A DNA stretch of 64,000 bases from Rhizobium skierniewicense. GTDB taxonomy: Bacteria; Pseudomonadota; Alphaproteobacteria; Rhizobiales; Rhizobiaceae. The stretch's first letter is position 1, and the number at the start of each line of letters is the position of its first letter. This document shows, in pieces, positions 1 to 8,667 of this stretch. The stretch spans positions 124,001 through 188,000 of the forward strand of contig NZ_JACIDV010000008.1 in assembly GCF_014196515.1 (NCBI RefSeq), given 5' to 3'. A model generated the notes under the pieces. It was not told the DNA's origin. It was given only the letters and a program-made list of their open reading frames with translations, and searched no databases. Made by a program: the position numbers and the translations under genes.

Positions 1-600
1 GTTCCCTGTTCTGACATCGACACCGTGTATTTCGACAAGCCCTATTATCTGACGCCAGACAAGACGGGTACGGAAGCCTATGTTCTGCTTCGCGACGGCA
101 TGAAGGAGGCCAAGGTTGCGGCTATCGCACGGACCGTGCTGTTCCGCCGCCTCCGCACCGTCCTCATCCGCCCACATGGCAAGGGCCTCATCGCTTCCAC
201 TCTCAACTTCGACTACGAGGTTCGATCGTCGCAGGAAGCCTTCGAGGATCAGCCGGATGTCAAAAGCGATCCCGAATTGCTCGAGATTGCCGAACTGATC
301 ATCGCAAAAAAGAAGGGCAGCTTCGACGCCAGCACCTTCGATGATCGGTATGAGGAGGCTGTAGCAGAACTCGTCAAGGCGAAGATTGAGGGGCGATCGC
401 TTCCAAAGAAGAAAGCCGCCCCGGCCGCCAAGTCCGTCGATCTATTGCAGGCCCTGCGTCAGAGCGCGGGCCTCGACGCCAAGAAAAACAAGTCAAAACG
501 GACCGCTGCCAACGCCAACGCTGGCGAAGAAACTGCAAAACCTAAAAAGGCAGCGACCAAAGCAAAGGCGACGGTCGCACCGACCCGTCGCGCCGGTTAA
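1..600 (+). CDS. ku: Ku protein, 5' end outside the window
   Basis: C-terminal part of a bacterial Ku homologue. The open frame runs from base 1, so the true start lies upstream and the GTG at 25 is only an internal valine. Ku forms a ring dimer on DNA double-strand ends and recruits LigD for non-homologous end joining. Visible are the YFDKPYYL segment of the Ku core, the ARTVLFRR strand, and a long Lys/Ala-rich tail after about residue 120 of the visible part, typical of proteobacterial Ku tails that add DNA contacts. It lies 12 bases before a second Ku gene on the same strand, so the two are probably one transcript and may form heterodimers. Family assignment is firm; which rhizobial Ku paralogue it is cannot be decided here. 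Confidence 0.9.
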   Translation, partial: VPCSDIDTVYFDKPYYLTPDKTGTEAYVLLRDGMKEAKVAAIARTVLFRRLRTVLIRPHGKGLIASTLNFDYEVRSSQEAFEDQPDVKSDPELLEIAELIIAKKKGSFDASTFDDRYEEAVAELVKAKIEGRSLPKKKAAPAAKSVDLLQALRQSAGLDAKKNKSKRTAANANAGEETAKPKKAATKAKATVAPTRRAG

Positions 601-612
601 GAGGAGATCATC

Positions 613-1422
613 ATGACTGTCCGCCCCTATTGGAAGGGTTACCTGAAGCTCTCCCTCGTCAACTGCGCCGTTCAGATGATGCCCGCGACGTCGGAAAGCG
701 AGAAGGTGCGGTTTCACACGCTGAACCGCGCCACCAACAATCGCGTGGTCAGTCACTACGTGGATTCCGTTACAGGCAAGGACGTGAAGGAAGAAAACGA
801 GGTCAAGGGTTACGAACGTGGCGAAAACGACTACGTCATCCTTGAAGACGAAGAGCTCGAAAACGTTGCACTGGATAGCACCCGGACGATTGATATTTCA
901 ACGTTCACGAAACGAGACACCATCGAATGGATATGGCTCGATACACCATACTATCTGTCTCCGAATGAGAAAATCGCGCAGGAGGCGTTCTCCGTGATCC
1001 GTGACGCTATGGCATCGCAGGACATGGTTGGAATTTCGAGGCTAGTGATTTCGCGCCGGGAACGCGCCGTCATGCTGGAACCGCGCGGCAAGGGAATTGT
1101 CTTGTGGACGCTGCGGTATGGTGACGAGGTGCGAGACGAAAACAGCTATTTCGATGGTATCGCCGATGAAGAGCCCGATGCCGACATGATGCCACTTATC
1201 CAAAAGCTCATCAAAAAGCAGACGAAGCCATGGGACGCGAAGATGGTCGTGGATCCTGTGCAGGACCGCCTGCTCGACATCATCAAGGAAAAGAAGAAAC
1301 AGCAGAAGAAGCCAACCCGTGCCAAAACGAAGGCCCCTGCGTCTCCTTCCAAGCCAAGCAACGTCATCAACATCATGGACGCGCTCAAGAAATCGGTCGC
1401 TGCAGAAACACGCGCAAAATAA
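613..1422 (+). CDS. ku: Ku protein, second tandem copy
   Basis: Complete Ku homologue of 269 residues, normal for bacterial Ku. The N-terminus (YWKGYLKLSLVNCAVQM) is the conserved first strand of the Ku beta-barrel, followed by the YDSVTGKDV-like and KGYE segments, and the LDTPYYLSP stretch that parallels the upstream Ku. A Lys-rich tail begins near residue 225. The start is fixed by GAGGAG at 601-607 ahead of the ATG. It is the second gene of a Ku pair, and ligD lies 2.4 kb downstream on the other strand. Role: DNA end binding in non-homologous end joining. A hairpin at 1421-1452 overlaps the stop codon and probably ends the transcript. Confidence 0.95.
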   Translation: MTVRPYWKGYLKLSLVNCAVQMMPATSESEKVRFHTLNRATNNRVVSHYVDSVTGKDVKEENEVKGYERGENDYVILEDEELENVALDSTRTIDISTFTKRDTIEWIWLDTPYYLSPNEKIAQEAFSVIRDAMASQDMVGISRLVISRRERAVMLEPRGKGIVLWTLRYGDEVRDENSYFDGIADEEPDADMMPLIQKLIKKQTKPWDAKMVVDPVQDRLLDIIKEKKKQQKKPTRAKTKAPASPSKPSNVINIMDALKKSVAAETRAK

Positions 1423-1452
1423 AGCCCGTCAGGCAGACGCCTTCCGGGCTTT
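1421..1452. terminator. hairpin between ku and the ligD remnant
   Basis: AAAGCCCG (1421-1428) and CGGGCTTT (1445-1452) are an exact 8-bp inverted repeat, and an inner GGC/GCC pair strengthens the hairpin. A and T runs on both sides could let it work in both directions for the ku genes and for minus-strand transcription. The T-tract is short, so efficiency is uncertain. Confidence 0.5.
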
Positions 1453-1644
1453 GTTCAGTCGCTTGATCGCCTGCTCCAGCGACCTTTGGCCCTCATTGTA
1501 ATCCTGCCAGGCCGTGCTCTCATAAAAAAGGCCTGGAACAGTCCTGACGGTGAAGCGCGTGGGATCGAGGTCTGCCCTCACCTGAGTCCGGTTCAAAGGC
1601 ATCGACAAGGTCTCTCCATGACGTGCGCGTGGAGAGCGCGGCGC
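1429..1644 (-). pseudogene. ligD 3'-end remnant
   Basis: The minus-strand frame encodes about 71 residues that match the C-terminus of the full LigD at 3802-6477 almost residue for residue: SPRARHG, then [28 protein letters not shown] and [10 protein letters not shown]. The match starts abruptly near 1644, and upstream sequence in the same frame is not LigD-like. It therefore looks like the 3' fragment of a second ligD whose body has been lost, not an independent gene. It contains the final part of the polymerase domain only, without catalytic residues. Its position directly behind the ku pair suggests an ancestral ku-ku/ligD arrangement broken by the arrival of the aldo/keto reductase and LysR genes. 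Confidence 0.75.
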
Positions 1645-1726
1645 CTTCCTCAACGCCCTGGTGGAATTGTCTTGACGCAGCCATGAAGCTCCGCAGTTCG
1701 CGGCGCTCCGAGTTCTACAAGCGATG

Positions 1727-2593
1727 TCAGGCAGCAACCTTCTCCAGCTCCGACAGTGCCTCCGAGGGGAGCTCGATCGTCGCTGCTGCGAGGTTTTCTC
1801 GCAGATGGCCGCGTGACGAGGTGCCGGGGATGAGGAGAATGTTTGGCGATCGCTGGAGAAGCCAGGCAAGCGCCACCTGCATCGGCGTGGCGTTGAGCTT
1901 TGTCGCCACATCGGACAGGGTGGAGGATTGCAGAGGCGAGAAGCCGCCGAGCGGGAAGAACGGCACATAGGCGACACCTCGGGCAGCGAGCGCTTCGATC
2001 AAGGCGTCGTCGTTGCGATGCGCAAGATTGTACTGGTTTTGCACGCAAACGATGTCCGTGATCTTTCCGGCATCCTCGATCTGCTTTGCCGTGACATTGG
2101 AAAGACCGACATGCCGGATCAGACCCTGTTGCTTCAAATCCGCCAGCACCTCGAGTGCTTCGTCCAATGAACCTTCCGCAGGGCCGTGCACGTCGAACAT
2201 GGCGCGCAGATTGACGACGTCGACCACATCAAGCCCGAGATTGCGCAGGTTGTCATGTACGGCCTGTGTCAGTTCCGCGCGTGAAAATGCCGGTTTCCAG
2301 GATGCGTCCGCACCTCTGCTCGCGCCGACCTTGGTGACGATCAGGAGGTCGCTGGCGTAAGGATGCAACGCCTCGCGTATGATTTCGTTGGTTACATGCG
2401 GGCCGTAAAAATCGCTGGTGTCGATGTGGTTGACGCCGCTTTCCACAGCCTCACGCAGCACGGCTAAGGCCTCTGCACGATCACGCGGAGGACCGAAAAC
2501 GCCTTTGCCAGCAAGCTGCATAGCGCCATAGCCCAAACGGCGCACCAAGTGGTCGCCAATCTTGAATGTTCCTGAAGTTGTAATAGTGCTCAT
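1727..2593 (-). CDS. aldo/keto reductase, PdxI/YdbC-like
   Basis: 288 residues with an aldo/keto reductase TIM barrel. It starts at ATG 2593, with GGAG 10 bases upstream. Motifs in order: RLGYGAMQL, HIDTSDFYG (catalytic Asp and Tyr), LIVTKVG (Lys), RHVGLSN, and C-terminal IPGTSS for the NADP phosphate. The usual catalytic His (QIH) is replaced by VVNLR, as in the E. coli YdbC/PdxI pyridoxal-reductase branch, so an NADPH-dependent reduction of a small carbonyl compound is likely. The exact substrate is inferred, not shown. It is divergent from a LysR regulator, which probably controls it. Confidence 0.88.
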   Translation of the reverse strand: MSTITTSGTFKIGDHLVRRLGYGAMQLAGKGVFGPPRDRAEALAVLREAVESGVNHIDTSDFYGPHVTNEIIREALHPYASDLLIVTKVGASRGADASWKPAFSRAELTQAVHDNLRNLGLDVVDVVNLRAMFDVHGPAEGSLDEALEVLADLKQQGLIRHVGLSNVTAKQIEDAGKITDIVCVQNQYNLAHRNDDALIEALAARGVAYVPFFPLGGFSPLQSSTLSDVATKLNATPMQVALAWLLQRSPNILLIPGTSSRGHLRENLAAATIELPSEALSELEKVAA

Positions 2594-2658
2594 CGCCGGT
2601 CTCCATTGTGTTGCTGGAATATAAGTCAGGTGGCATATGTGCGACAAGACGATATGAT

Positions 2659-2675
2659 CCGGACAGGTTGTCCGG
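2659..2675. promoter_or_regulatory. inverted repeat between aldo/keto reductase and lysR
   Basis: CCGGACA-GGT-TGTCCGG is an exact 7-bp inverted repeat in the divergent promoter region. LysR-type regulators bind dyads in this position, so it is a candidate operator for the neighbouring regulator. There is no other copy nearby to support it. Confidence 0.35.
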
Positions 2676-2712
2676 CAGCATGGACAATGGCGACGGGTAT
2701 TGGGAGAACGGG

Positions 2713-3642
2713 GTGGCAGATTTAACGGATCTGAATGCGTTTCTACTGGTGGCTCGATCCAAGGGGTTTCGGCAGGCGGCACGCGAAAGCGGCATCAGTT
2801 CCTCGGCGTTGAGCGATGCGGTGAAACGGCTGGAAGACGAGCTTGGGGTGCGACTGTTCAACCGTACCACAAGGAGCGTGCTGATGACGGATGCGGGGCG
2901 TCTCCTGCTGGAGCGCACCGCACCCGCATTCGCAGAGGTGGCCTCGGCGCTGAACGAGGTCAAAAGCAGCCGCGGCCGCACATCGGGGGAGCTTAGGCTA
3001 AATGTGCCGATGAGTGCGGCAAAGCTGGTACTGCCTAAGATCGTGCCTCCATTCCTTGCGGCCTATCCGGACATCCGGCTGGAAATTGTCACCGATGAGA
3101 GTTTCGTCGACATTATCCAGAGCGGCTGCGATGCCGGCATTCGTTACGATGAAAGGCTGGAACAGGATATGGTCGCCCTGCCGATCGGCCCGCGCCAGCA
3201 GCGCTTCGCCCTTGCCGCCTCGCCGGAGTATCTTGTAAGAAAAGGCACGCCACAACACCCGAAAGACCTGCTCTCGCATGAATGCATTCTCGGCCGATTT
3301 TCAAGGCGCGCCATACCTCCGTGGGAGTTCGAACGGAACGGGGAAGAGGTCCTCATTAATCCAAAAGGCAACCTCGTCGTCCAATTCGGCGGCGGCACCG
3401 ATCTTGGCATCGACGCCGCGGTTGCCGGTTCCGGTGTGATTTACATTTTCGAGGACTGGCTGAGGCCACATTTCGATAGTGGTGATCTGGTGCCGGTGAT
3501 GGAAGACTGGTGGCTACGGTTTCCCGGCCCGTTCCTATATTATTCCGGACGGCGGCTTGTGCCTGCGCCTTTGCGCGCGTTTATCGACTTCGTGCGGCAA
3601 ATCAAAAAGGATACAGGGAAAGATTTGCAGTTAGGCCAATGA
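2713..3642 (+). CDS. LysR-family transcriptional regulator
   Basis: About 309 residues. An N-terminal winged helix-turn-helix (FRQAARESGISSSALSDAVK, then RLFNRTTRS) is followed by a substrate-binding domain with the two-lobe LysR pattern. GTG 2713 is preferred because GGGAG lies 6 bases upstream. ATG 2680 would add 11 residues but has no ribosome site. It is divergent from the aldo/keto reductase and is most likely its regulator. The inducer cannot be guessed from the sequence. Confidence 0.85.
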   Translation: MADLTDLNAFLLVARSKGFRQAARESGISSSALSDAVKRLEDELGVRLFNRTTRSVLMTDAGRLLLERTAPAFAEVASALNEVKSSRGRTSGELRLNVPMSAAKLVLPKIVPPFLAAYPDIRLEIVTDESFVDIIQSGCDAGIRYDERLEQDMVALPIGPRQQRFALAASPEYLVRKGTPQHPKDLLSHECILGRFSRRAIPPWEFERNGEEVLINPKGNLVVQFGGGTDLGIDAAVAGSGVIYIFEDWLRPHFDSGDLVPVMEDWWLRFPGPFLYYSGRRLVPAPLRAFIDFVRQIKKDTGKDLQLGQ

Positions 3643-3801
3643 CTATGACAGACGACTTAGCCACCTCAAACACAACATGGAAAAAGCTGTTCTCTCTCAG
3701 TTACTTGGCTGACACCGTCCAAATCAAACGGACATCGAGACGAAACGAAGTGGATGCGTCAATCGTTCGGTCATAAAATTCCAGGAGCCGCTGCGTCATA
3801 A

Positions 3802-6477
3802 TCATTGTCTGACCACATGCGCCTTCTTCCCAAGCCGCTTGATCGCCTGCTCCAGCGACCGGTGGCCCTCATTGTAGTCCTGCCAAGCCGTGCTTTTCTT
3901 CAACAGCCCCGGAACTGTCCTGACGGTAAAGCGCGTTGGATCGAGGTCAGCCCTCACCTGCGTCCAGGTCAAAGGCATCGAAACCATCGCTCCTCTACGT
4001 GCTCTGGGAGAGAGCGGCGCGACGGCAGTGGCCATGCGGTCGTTGCGGAGATAGTCGAGGAATATCCTTCCTTCCCGTTGGTTCTTCGCCATCTTGATGA
4101 GGTACAGATCCGGATTTTCCCGCGCCATATCTTGGCAGACGTCATGCGCGAAAGCCTTTGCCTCGTCCCAGCTCAGCTTCTTACCCCTGGATGCTGCGAG
4201 TGGAGTCACGACGTGCAAACCCTTGCCGCCTGTTGTCTTGCAAAAACTGACAAGGCCCAGTTCTTCCAGCCGATCACGGATCTCGCGCGCGGATTCGACG
4301 ACTGCTGCGAACTCAACGTTCGGGCCTGGATCGAGATCGAATACCAGCCTTCCCGGAATCTCGGGCTGATCTGGCAGGCAATTCCAGGGGTGAAGCTCGA
4401 TCCCGCCGATTTGGGCAATGGCGGCAAGTCCTTCGACGCGATCTATCTGTAGATAGGGCTTCTTGTCACCAAAGACCGTCACGAGCTCCAGAAGGTTCGA
4501 CGTTCCTGGCATGGCATGGCGCTGGAAGAATTGTTCGCCACCAATTCCATCAGGGCAACGAAGGATCGAGCATGGCCGACCTTTGATATAGTCGATCATC
4601 CACGCTCCGACAGCCTCGTGGTACTGGGCGAGGTCAACCTTGGTGACAGGCTTTTTGTCATCCGCGTCTGGCCAGAGCGCCTTGTTGGGGCTTGAGATCA
4701 TGACGCCCATGACCTCTTCCTTTGCGCCCCACCGGGAACGCTTGGGTGGTGGCTTTTCGGTCTCGGGATCAGGGACATCCACATCCGATGGCGTCGCGGG
4801 CTCTTCGGCTTCCACCTCCGCAGCAGGCTTGTCTTCGCGCAGCCCCTTGAACGCGCCCTGTCGAACCTGGCCGTCCGCGGTCCATCCGGCGAATTCGATC
4901 TCGGCGACGAGCTCGGGTTTGAGCCAGACGATATCGTCTGACGTCTTGGGTGCCCCTATTCCTGTGAATGGAGATTTGGCCGCTTCTATCTCTTGAAGCT
5001 TCGGCAGAAGTTGTTGGATCGTCTTCGCGCTATACCCTGTACCGACACGCCCGACATAGACGAAGTGCTTGCCGCTGAAGACGCCAACCAGCAGTGATCG
5101 AAATTTTCCATTGGTCTTGGCATAGGCGCCGATGACCACTTCATGACCAGCGCGACATTTGGATTTCGCCCATGTCTTCGTCCGGCCGGACGCGTAAGGA
5201 GCATCTGCCTCCTTGGAGACGATACCCTCGAGCGATAGACGGCATGCCGACTTCAGCACGGCGTCGCCGCCCGTCTCGAAGTGTTCGACAAACCTCAGGC
5301 GAGGATCCTCGCGCGCATCGGACATTAAGGTTTCCAAACGCGACTTTCGCTCCGTCAGGGGAAGCTTTCTTAAATCCTCGTCACCATCAAACAGCAGATC
5401 GAACGCGAAATAGACAAGATCGTCGGTCGTCCCTTCAGAGAGTGCTGCCTGCAAAGCCGCGAAGTCGGGTGCACCTCGCTCGTCGAGCGCGCAGATCTCA
5501 CCATCAATGATGCAGTCAGGAAGCGCCGACGCCGCCTCCGCAATCGCAGGCCATTTGGATGTCCAATCCAGACCTTTGCGGGTCTTCAACGTCACCTCAC
5601 CTCCAGCGACGCGCATCTGCACCCGGTAGCCGTCGAATTTGATCTCGTGGATCCAGCCTTTGCCCGCGGGTGGACGTGTCAGGCTCTCGCAGAGTTGCGG
5701 GGCGATAAAGTTTGGCATCGCCGTTTCAGCGTTGGTTGACTTGGCTGCCTTTGGTCGAGCCGACCTTTTCTTCGGCAAAGTCTTCGTGCCAGCCTTGCGC
5801 TCCTCGGCGGCAAGACCCTCATTGCTGTCCCACACTGCGTCTGCCTTAACCGTATCGCCTCGCGTCATAAATGGCTCGGGCTTTTTCCCTTTGCCAGCGG
5901 CGATTGCCTCCATGGTTCTACCGGAAGCGACGGACGTCAGATTGTCATCCAGTACGGCTGCTCCGTTATCGTCAACTGCATAATCGTCGCGGTGTTTGAT
6001 CAGCAGCCAGTTGGTGCGCTTGCCGCCGTCGCGGTCGTTGCGCATCCTCACTAAAACAAAGCTTCCATGCACTCGACCACCTTCCAAAGTGAACTTGAAA
6101 TCACCCTTCGCCAGTGCCTCCTCGGGGGTCTTGTTGCCCTCGGGCTCCCAGTAGCCGCGATCCCACAGCATGACTGTGCCGCCGCCATACTGACCCTTCG
6201 GTATCGTTCCCTCGAAATCGCCATAGTCTAGGGGGTGGTCTTCGACCTCCACGGCAAGCCGCTTGTCACCAGGATCGAGAGAAGGACCTCTGGTCACAGC
6301 CCAGGATTTAAAGACACCATCGAGCTCGATACGAAGATCATAATGCAGCCGTGTCGCGTCATGCTTCTGGATGACGAAGCGGCGACGGTTGGACGCCTTG
6401 ACTTCGACCTCTCCGCTTGGCTCCAACGTCTGCTTGAAATCGCGTTTGGATCGGTACTTGCTGAGATTGTCGGCCAT
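3802..6477 (-). CDS. ligD: DNA ligase D
   Basis: 891 residues, multifunctional end-joining enzyme with domains in the order phosphoesterase, ligase, polymerase. Phosphoesterase: about residues 30-170 ([26 protein letters not shown]). Ligase: about 260-550, with adenylation lysine K280 in [12 protein letters not shown] at 325-328, EGIVSK at 417-422 and WAKSK at 436-440. Polymerase/primase: about 590-880, with metal-binding FDLDPG near 713-718. ATG 6477 starts the phosphoesterase domain; the open frame upstream has no such similarity. It lies 34 bases after a small gene on the same strand and probably shares its promoter. Together with the two Ku genes this makes a complete end-joining set. Its 3' end is duplicated as a remnant at 1429-1644. 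Confidence 0.97.
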   Translation of the reverse strand: MADNLSKYRSKRDFKQTLEPSGEVEVKASNRRRFVIQKHDATRLHYDLRIELDGVFKSWAVTRGPSLDPGDKRLAVEVEDHPLDYGDFEGTIPKGQYGGGTVMLWDRGYWEPEGNKTPEEALAKGDFKFTLEGGRVHGSFVLVRMRNDRDGGKRTNWLLIKHRDDYAVDDNGAAVLDDNLTSVASGRTMEAIAAGKGKKPEPFMTRGDTVKADAVWDSNEGLAAEERKAGTKTLPKKRSARPKAAKSTNAETAMPNFIAPQLCESLTRPPAGKGWIHEIKFDGYRVQMRVAGGEVTLKTRKGLDWTSKWPAIAEAASALPDCIIDGEICALDERGAPDFAALQAALSEGTTDDLVYFAFDLLFDGDEDLRKLPLTERKSRLETLMSDAREDPRLRFVEHFETGGDAVLKSACRLSLEGIVSKEADAPYASGRTKTWAKSKCRAGHEVVIGAYAKTNGKFRSLLVGVFSGKHFVYVGRVGTGYSAKTIQQLLPKLQEIEAAKSPFTGIGAPKTSDDIVWLKPELVAEIEFAGWTADGQVRQGAFKGLREDKPAAEVEAEEPATPSDVDVPDPETEKPPPKRSRWGAKEEVMGVMISSPNKALWPDADDKKPVTKVDLAQYHEAVGAWMIDYIKGRPCSILRCPDGIGGEQFFQRHAMPGTSNLLELVTVFGDKKPYLQIDRVEGLAAIAQIGGIELHPWNCLPDQPEIPGRLVFDLDPGPNVEFAAVVESAREIRDRLEELGLVSFCKTTGGKGLHVVTPLAASRGKKLSWDEAKAFAHDVCQDMARENPDLYLIKMAKNQREGRIFLDYLRNDRMATAVAPLSPRARRGAMVSMPLTWTQVRADLDPTRFTVRTVPGLLKKSTAWQDYNEGHRSLEQAIKRLGKKAHVVRQ

Positions 6478-6511
6478 GGCATCCACCCCTACTCGCCAAC
6501 GCGGAACCGCC

Positions 6512-6823
6512 TTATGCAGCGCCCGATACCCGAAGTGCCCCAGCCTCGCCGAGACTACGCTGGACCGCGGAGATCTTGTCGGACGGGATGTCTGCGGACA
6601 CTTCGATCTCACCTTCGAGAGGGGCATCGCCGCGCACCGCACCGCTTTTCGAGACATCGCCACCAGATGCAACTGACCCTGATGTGTTCTCCGCGGTGGC
6701 TGACTGAATAAAGATGTCCGGACGCGAAATGCCGTGCTGCTGGACAAGGTGCTCCACCGCAATATCGGCGGCAGAGCGTGTATCAAATGTCGCTCGGATT
6801 GTGGTGGTGCTGTCGTCAGCCAT
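6512..6823 (-). CDS. small conserved hypothetical upstream of ligD
   Basis: 103 residues starting at ATG 6823 with AGGAG 8 bases upstream. The first half ([19 protein letters not shown], then [10 protein letters not shown]) looks like a ferredoxin-like or ACT-like alpha/beta fold of the kind seen in small stress-associated rhizobial proteins. The middle is Gly/Ser-rich, and the end (GALRVSGAA) closes another strand. No catalytic motif is visible. It is the first gene of the ligD transcript, so it may be co-induced with end joining. Function unknown. Confidence 0.7.
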   Translation of the reverse strand: MADDSTTTIRATFDTRSAADIAVEHLVQQHGISRPDIFIQSATAENTSGSVASGGDVSKSGAVRGDAPLEGEIEVSADIPSDKISAVQRSLGEAGALRVSGAA

Positions 6824-7147
6824 AATGATATCTCCTGATGTGATGATTGAAGACCTAACCCATTGCCGCCGGGTTAGTTTCCAAGAAAATGCCTTCAAGC
6901 GGATCGCTAGCCCGCCGAAGGCAAAATGATTGGCGCCCTAGTGCTCGGCGCTTACCATCTTCACGTGGGACAGATGCGTCTCCAGACTGGGCACACGCCG
7001 AACATGCGAGACTCTTCAAAGTTCTCCCTTCTAAACGTTATCAGAACTGAATATGCACGTACGTAGCCAAGCAACGCGGCTTATGCGGGTAGCAACAACC
7101 GTGGTGGCGGCATACGACGCTCGCGGCCCCCTTTGGAAGAACGACCT
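6824..7147. promoter_or_regulatory. intergenic region carrying the ligD-operon promoter
   Basis: No gene is visible in these 324 bases. Near the right-hand gene start, CTAACCC (6855-6861) and GGGTTAG (6871-6877) form a 7-bp dyad. Read on the minus strand this region gives GGAAAC, then GGTT about 16 bases later, which resembles the alphaproteobacterial EcfG/RpoE2 promoter (GGAAC-N16/17-CGTT) with a mismatch in each box. This is the only promoter-like signal I see here. Confidence 0.35.
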
Positions 7148-7555
7148 TCAGGGCTCGTTGAAGGCTGACACATACAGAATGATCCTGCCTCTGGGATCAT
7201 TTCTGAAAATCAGGCCGCCTCCCGCCTTTGATCTTCCAGGAACATAGTCCAGTACGGTGCTGGCTCTCTCAACGATACCGGAACCATCACGGATTTCACC
7301 GTTGACAGCGACCTGCGATGCGGTTGCGCTTGCAACATTCGAAACTTCGAAAGACACCTGAAACCCGTTGCTGCGCTGTTCAGTGATGACTACGGTTGCG
7401 GTGAGGTCAGGTGATGTATCCTGATCTTTAAACGCGTCTTTTGCGATCCAGAAAATCACCACGAGTACGATTACTGCGGATACCAGTCCGGTGACCCACT
7501 CGACCCAGTGCGGATTGTTTGCCTCGAGACTTTTGTCGCCGATTGTTTTGGTCAT
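7148..7555 (-). CDS. TIGR02588-type membrane-anchored protein
   Basis: 135 residues, starting at ATG 7555 with GAGG upstream. One N-terminal membrane helix (about residues 18-38, WVTGLVSAVIVLVVIFWIA) is followed by an extracytoplasmic beta-rich domain. It lies 7 bases downstream of the TIGR02587-type gene, and the two families are usually found as a pair. Function unknown; probably a partner of that membrane protein. Confidence 0.75.
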   Translation of the reverse strand: MTKTIGDKSLEANNPHWVEWVTGLVSAVIVLVVIFWIAKDAFKDQDTSPDLTATVVITEQRSNGFQVSFEVSNVASATASQVAVNGEIRDGSGIVERASTVLDYVPGRSKAGGGLIFRNDPRGRIILYVSAFNEP

Positions 7556-7562
7556 GAAACCC

Positions 7563-8456
7563 TCAAAGGATAAGTCGAGCGGCAGCCGCTCCGATCGCAC
7601 CGGGAAAACTCAGGATGACGATCGCCATAAGCACCTGCGTGGAACCCAAGTCGTCAGTGCGGTGAAACGTCCAGAGACAGTAGGCACTGATGGATCCTGC
7701 TATCACATAGCCAGGTAAGGTAAAGCGCACAAAAGCATGCCAGCTTGGCGTACCCTCCGCGAGATCGTGGCTTCCATGAAATGACAGCGCGTAAACGAAT
7801 CCGTGCATGACGATTAGCGACGCTGCGATGATCACAAGGCCGTGCCAAGGCGTCATCTTAAACGAAAGCAAAATCATCTCCTCGGTGGGCGCCACGTTCA
7901 GATTTAAAAACAGCGCACCAACCGCCATCAGAAAGAGCTCGCCGCCATAAGTCGTCTCGCGATTTTGAACTGGATCATCGTCACCCTCAGCGTCTTCATC
8001 GTCAGATTTGCCACCTAATTGGCTACGGCCCAACATGGCACCAATGCTCGCCGGCACCGCCAGCAGAGCAATCATGCCCACAATCTCATGTGAGGTTTGA
8101 CCAGTCTGCAACACGCCTATGGAAGAGAGGATCAACGTGCTCGCGACCATACCCAATGCATAGGCGATAACAGCATCACGGACAGATTGTCGCCAACTCG
8201 AGGTCTGCTCAAAACCTATCCGGCGAGACAAGCCGATCAATAGAGGCAAATTGATCAAAAGAAGGAGCAAAAGCCGGGTGCGATCCATGTAGAAGCCAAG
8301 CTCCCACATTTCCATCGTCATAAACATCGGTAGAGCGAACAGAAGAGCGCCCGCAACTCCGCGCGAGATTCCAGCGAGAAATTTGCTTGTATCGAATCCA
8401 CCACTTGTGCCGACTTTCGAACCCAATCTCGTTCTCCACAGAATGACTCTGGTCAT
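7563..8456 (-). CDS. TIGR02587-type integral membrane protein
   Basis: About 297 residues with seven or so membrane helices, separated near the middle by an acidic cytoplasmic loop (SDDEDAEGDDDP). The ATG at 8456 is used here. The open frame extends to 8498, but neither start has a clear ribosome site, so the N-terminus is uncertain. It sits directly upstream of the TIGR02588-type gene as a two-gene operon. No transport or enzyme motif is visible. Confidence 0.7.
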   Translation of the reverse strand: MTRVILWRTRLGSKVGTSGGFDTSKFLAGISRGVAGALLFALPMFMTMEMWELGFYMDRTRLLLLLLINLPLLIGLSRRIGFEQTSSWRQSVRDAVIAYALGMVASTLILSSIGVLQTGQTSHEIVGMIALLAVPASIGAMLGRSQLGGKSDDEDAEGDDDPVQNRETTYGGELFLMAVGALFLNLNVAPTEEMILLSFKMTPWHGLVIIAASLIVMHGFVYALSFHGSHDLAEGTPSWHAFVRFTLPGYVIAGSISAYCLWTFHRTDDLGSTQVLMAIVILSFPGAIGAAAARLIL

Positions 8457-8568
8457 GCGCGAGGACCGGATCGTCGCAATGCTGAACCTTAACAGCATCG
8501 AAGAGTGGATGCGAAGACAATCACGTCGCGCTAATCAAGGACTTTCCAATCTCCAACCCACCTGATAG

Positions 8569-8583
8569 GTTCTCACTTTGTTC
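8569..8583 (+). promoter_or_regulatory. LexA (SOS) box
   Basis: GTTC-TCACTTT-GTTC is an exact match to the alphaproteobacterial LexA box GTTC-N7-GTTC. It is 85 bp upstream of a helicase-SRAP-dinB operon, which is the expected kind of SOS target. Confidence 0.8.
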
Positions 8584-8667
8584 GCGGTCATTTTTGACGC
8601 ATCCATAGCGGTTTATGGAGCTACGCCCATACCGAATTCGAAGTAGGCGCACATCAAGGATAACGGC

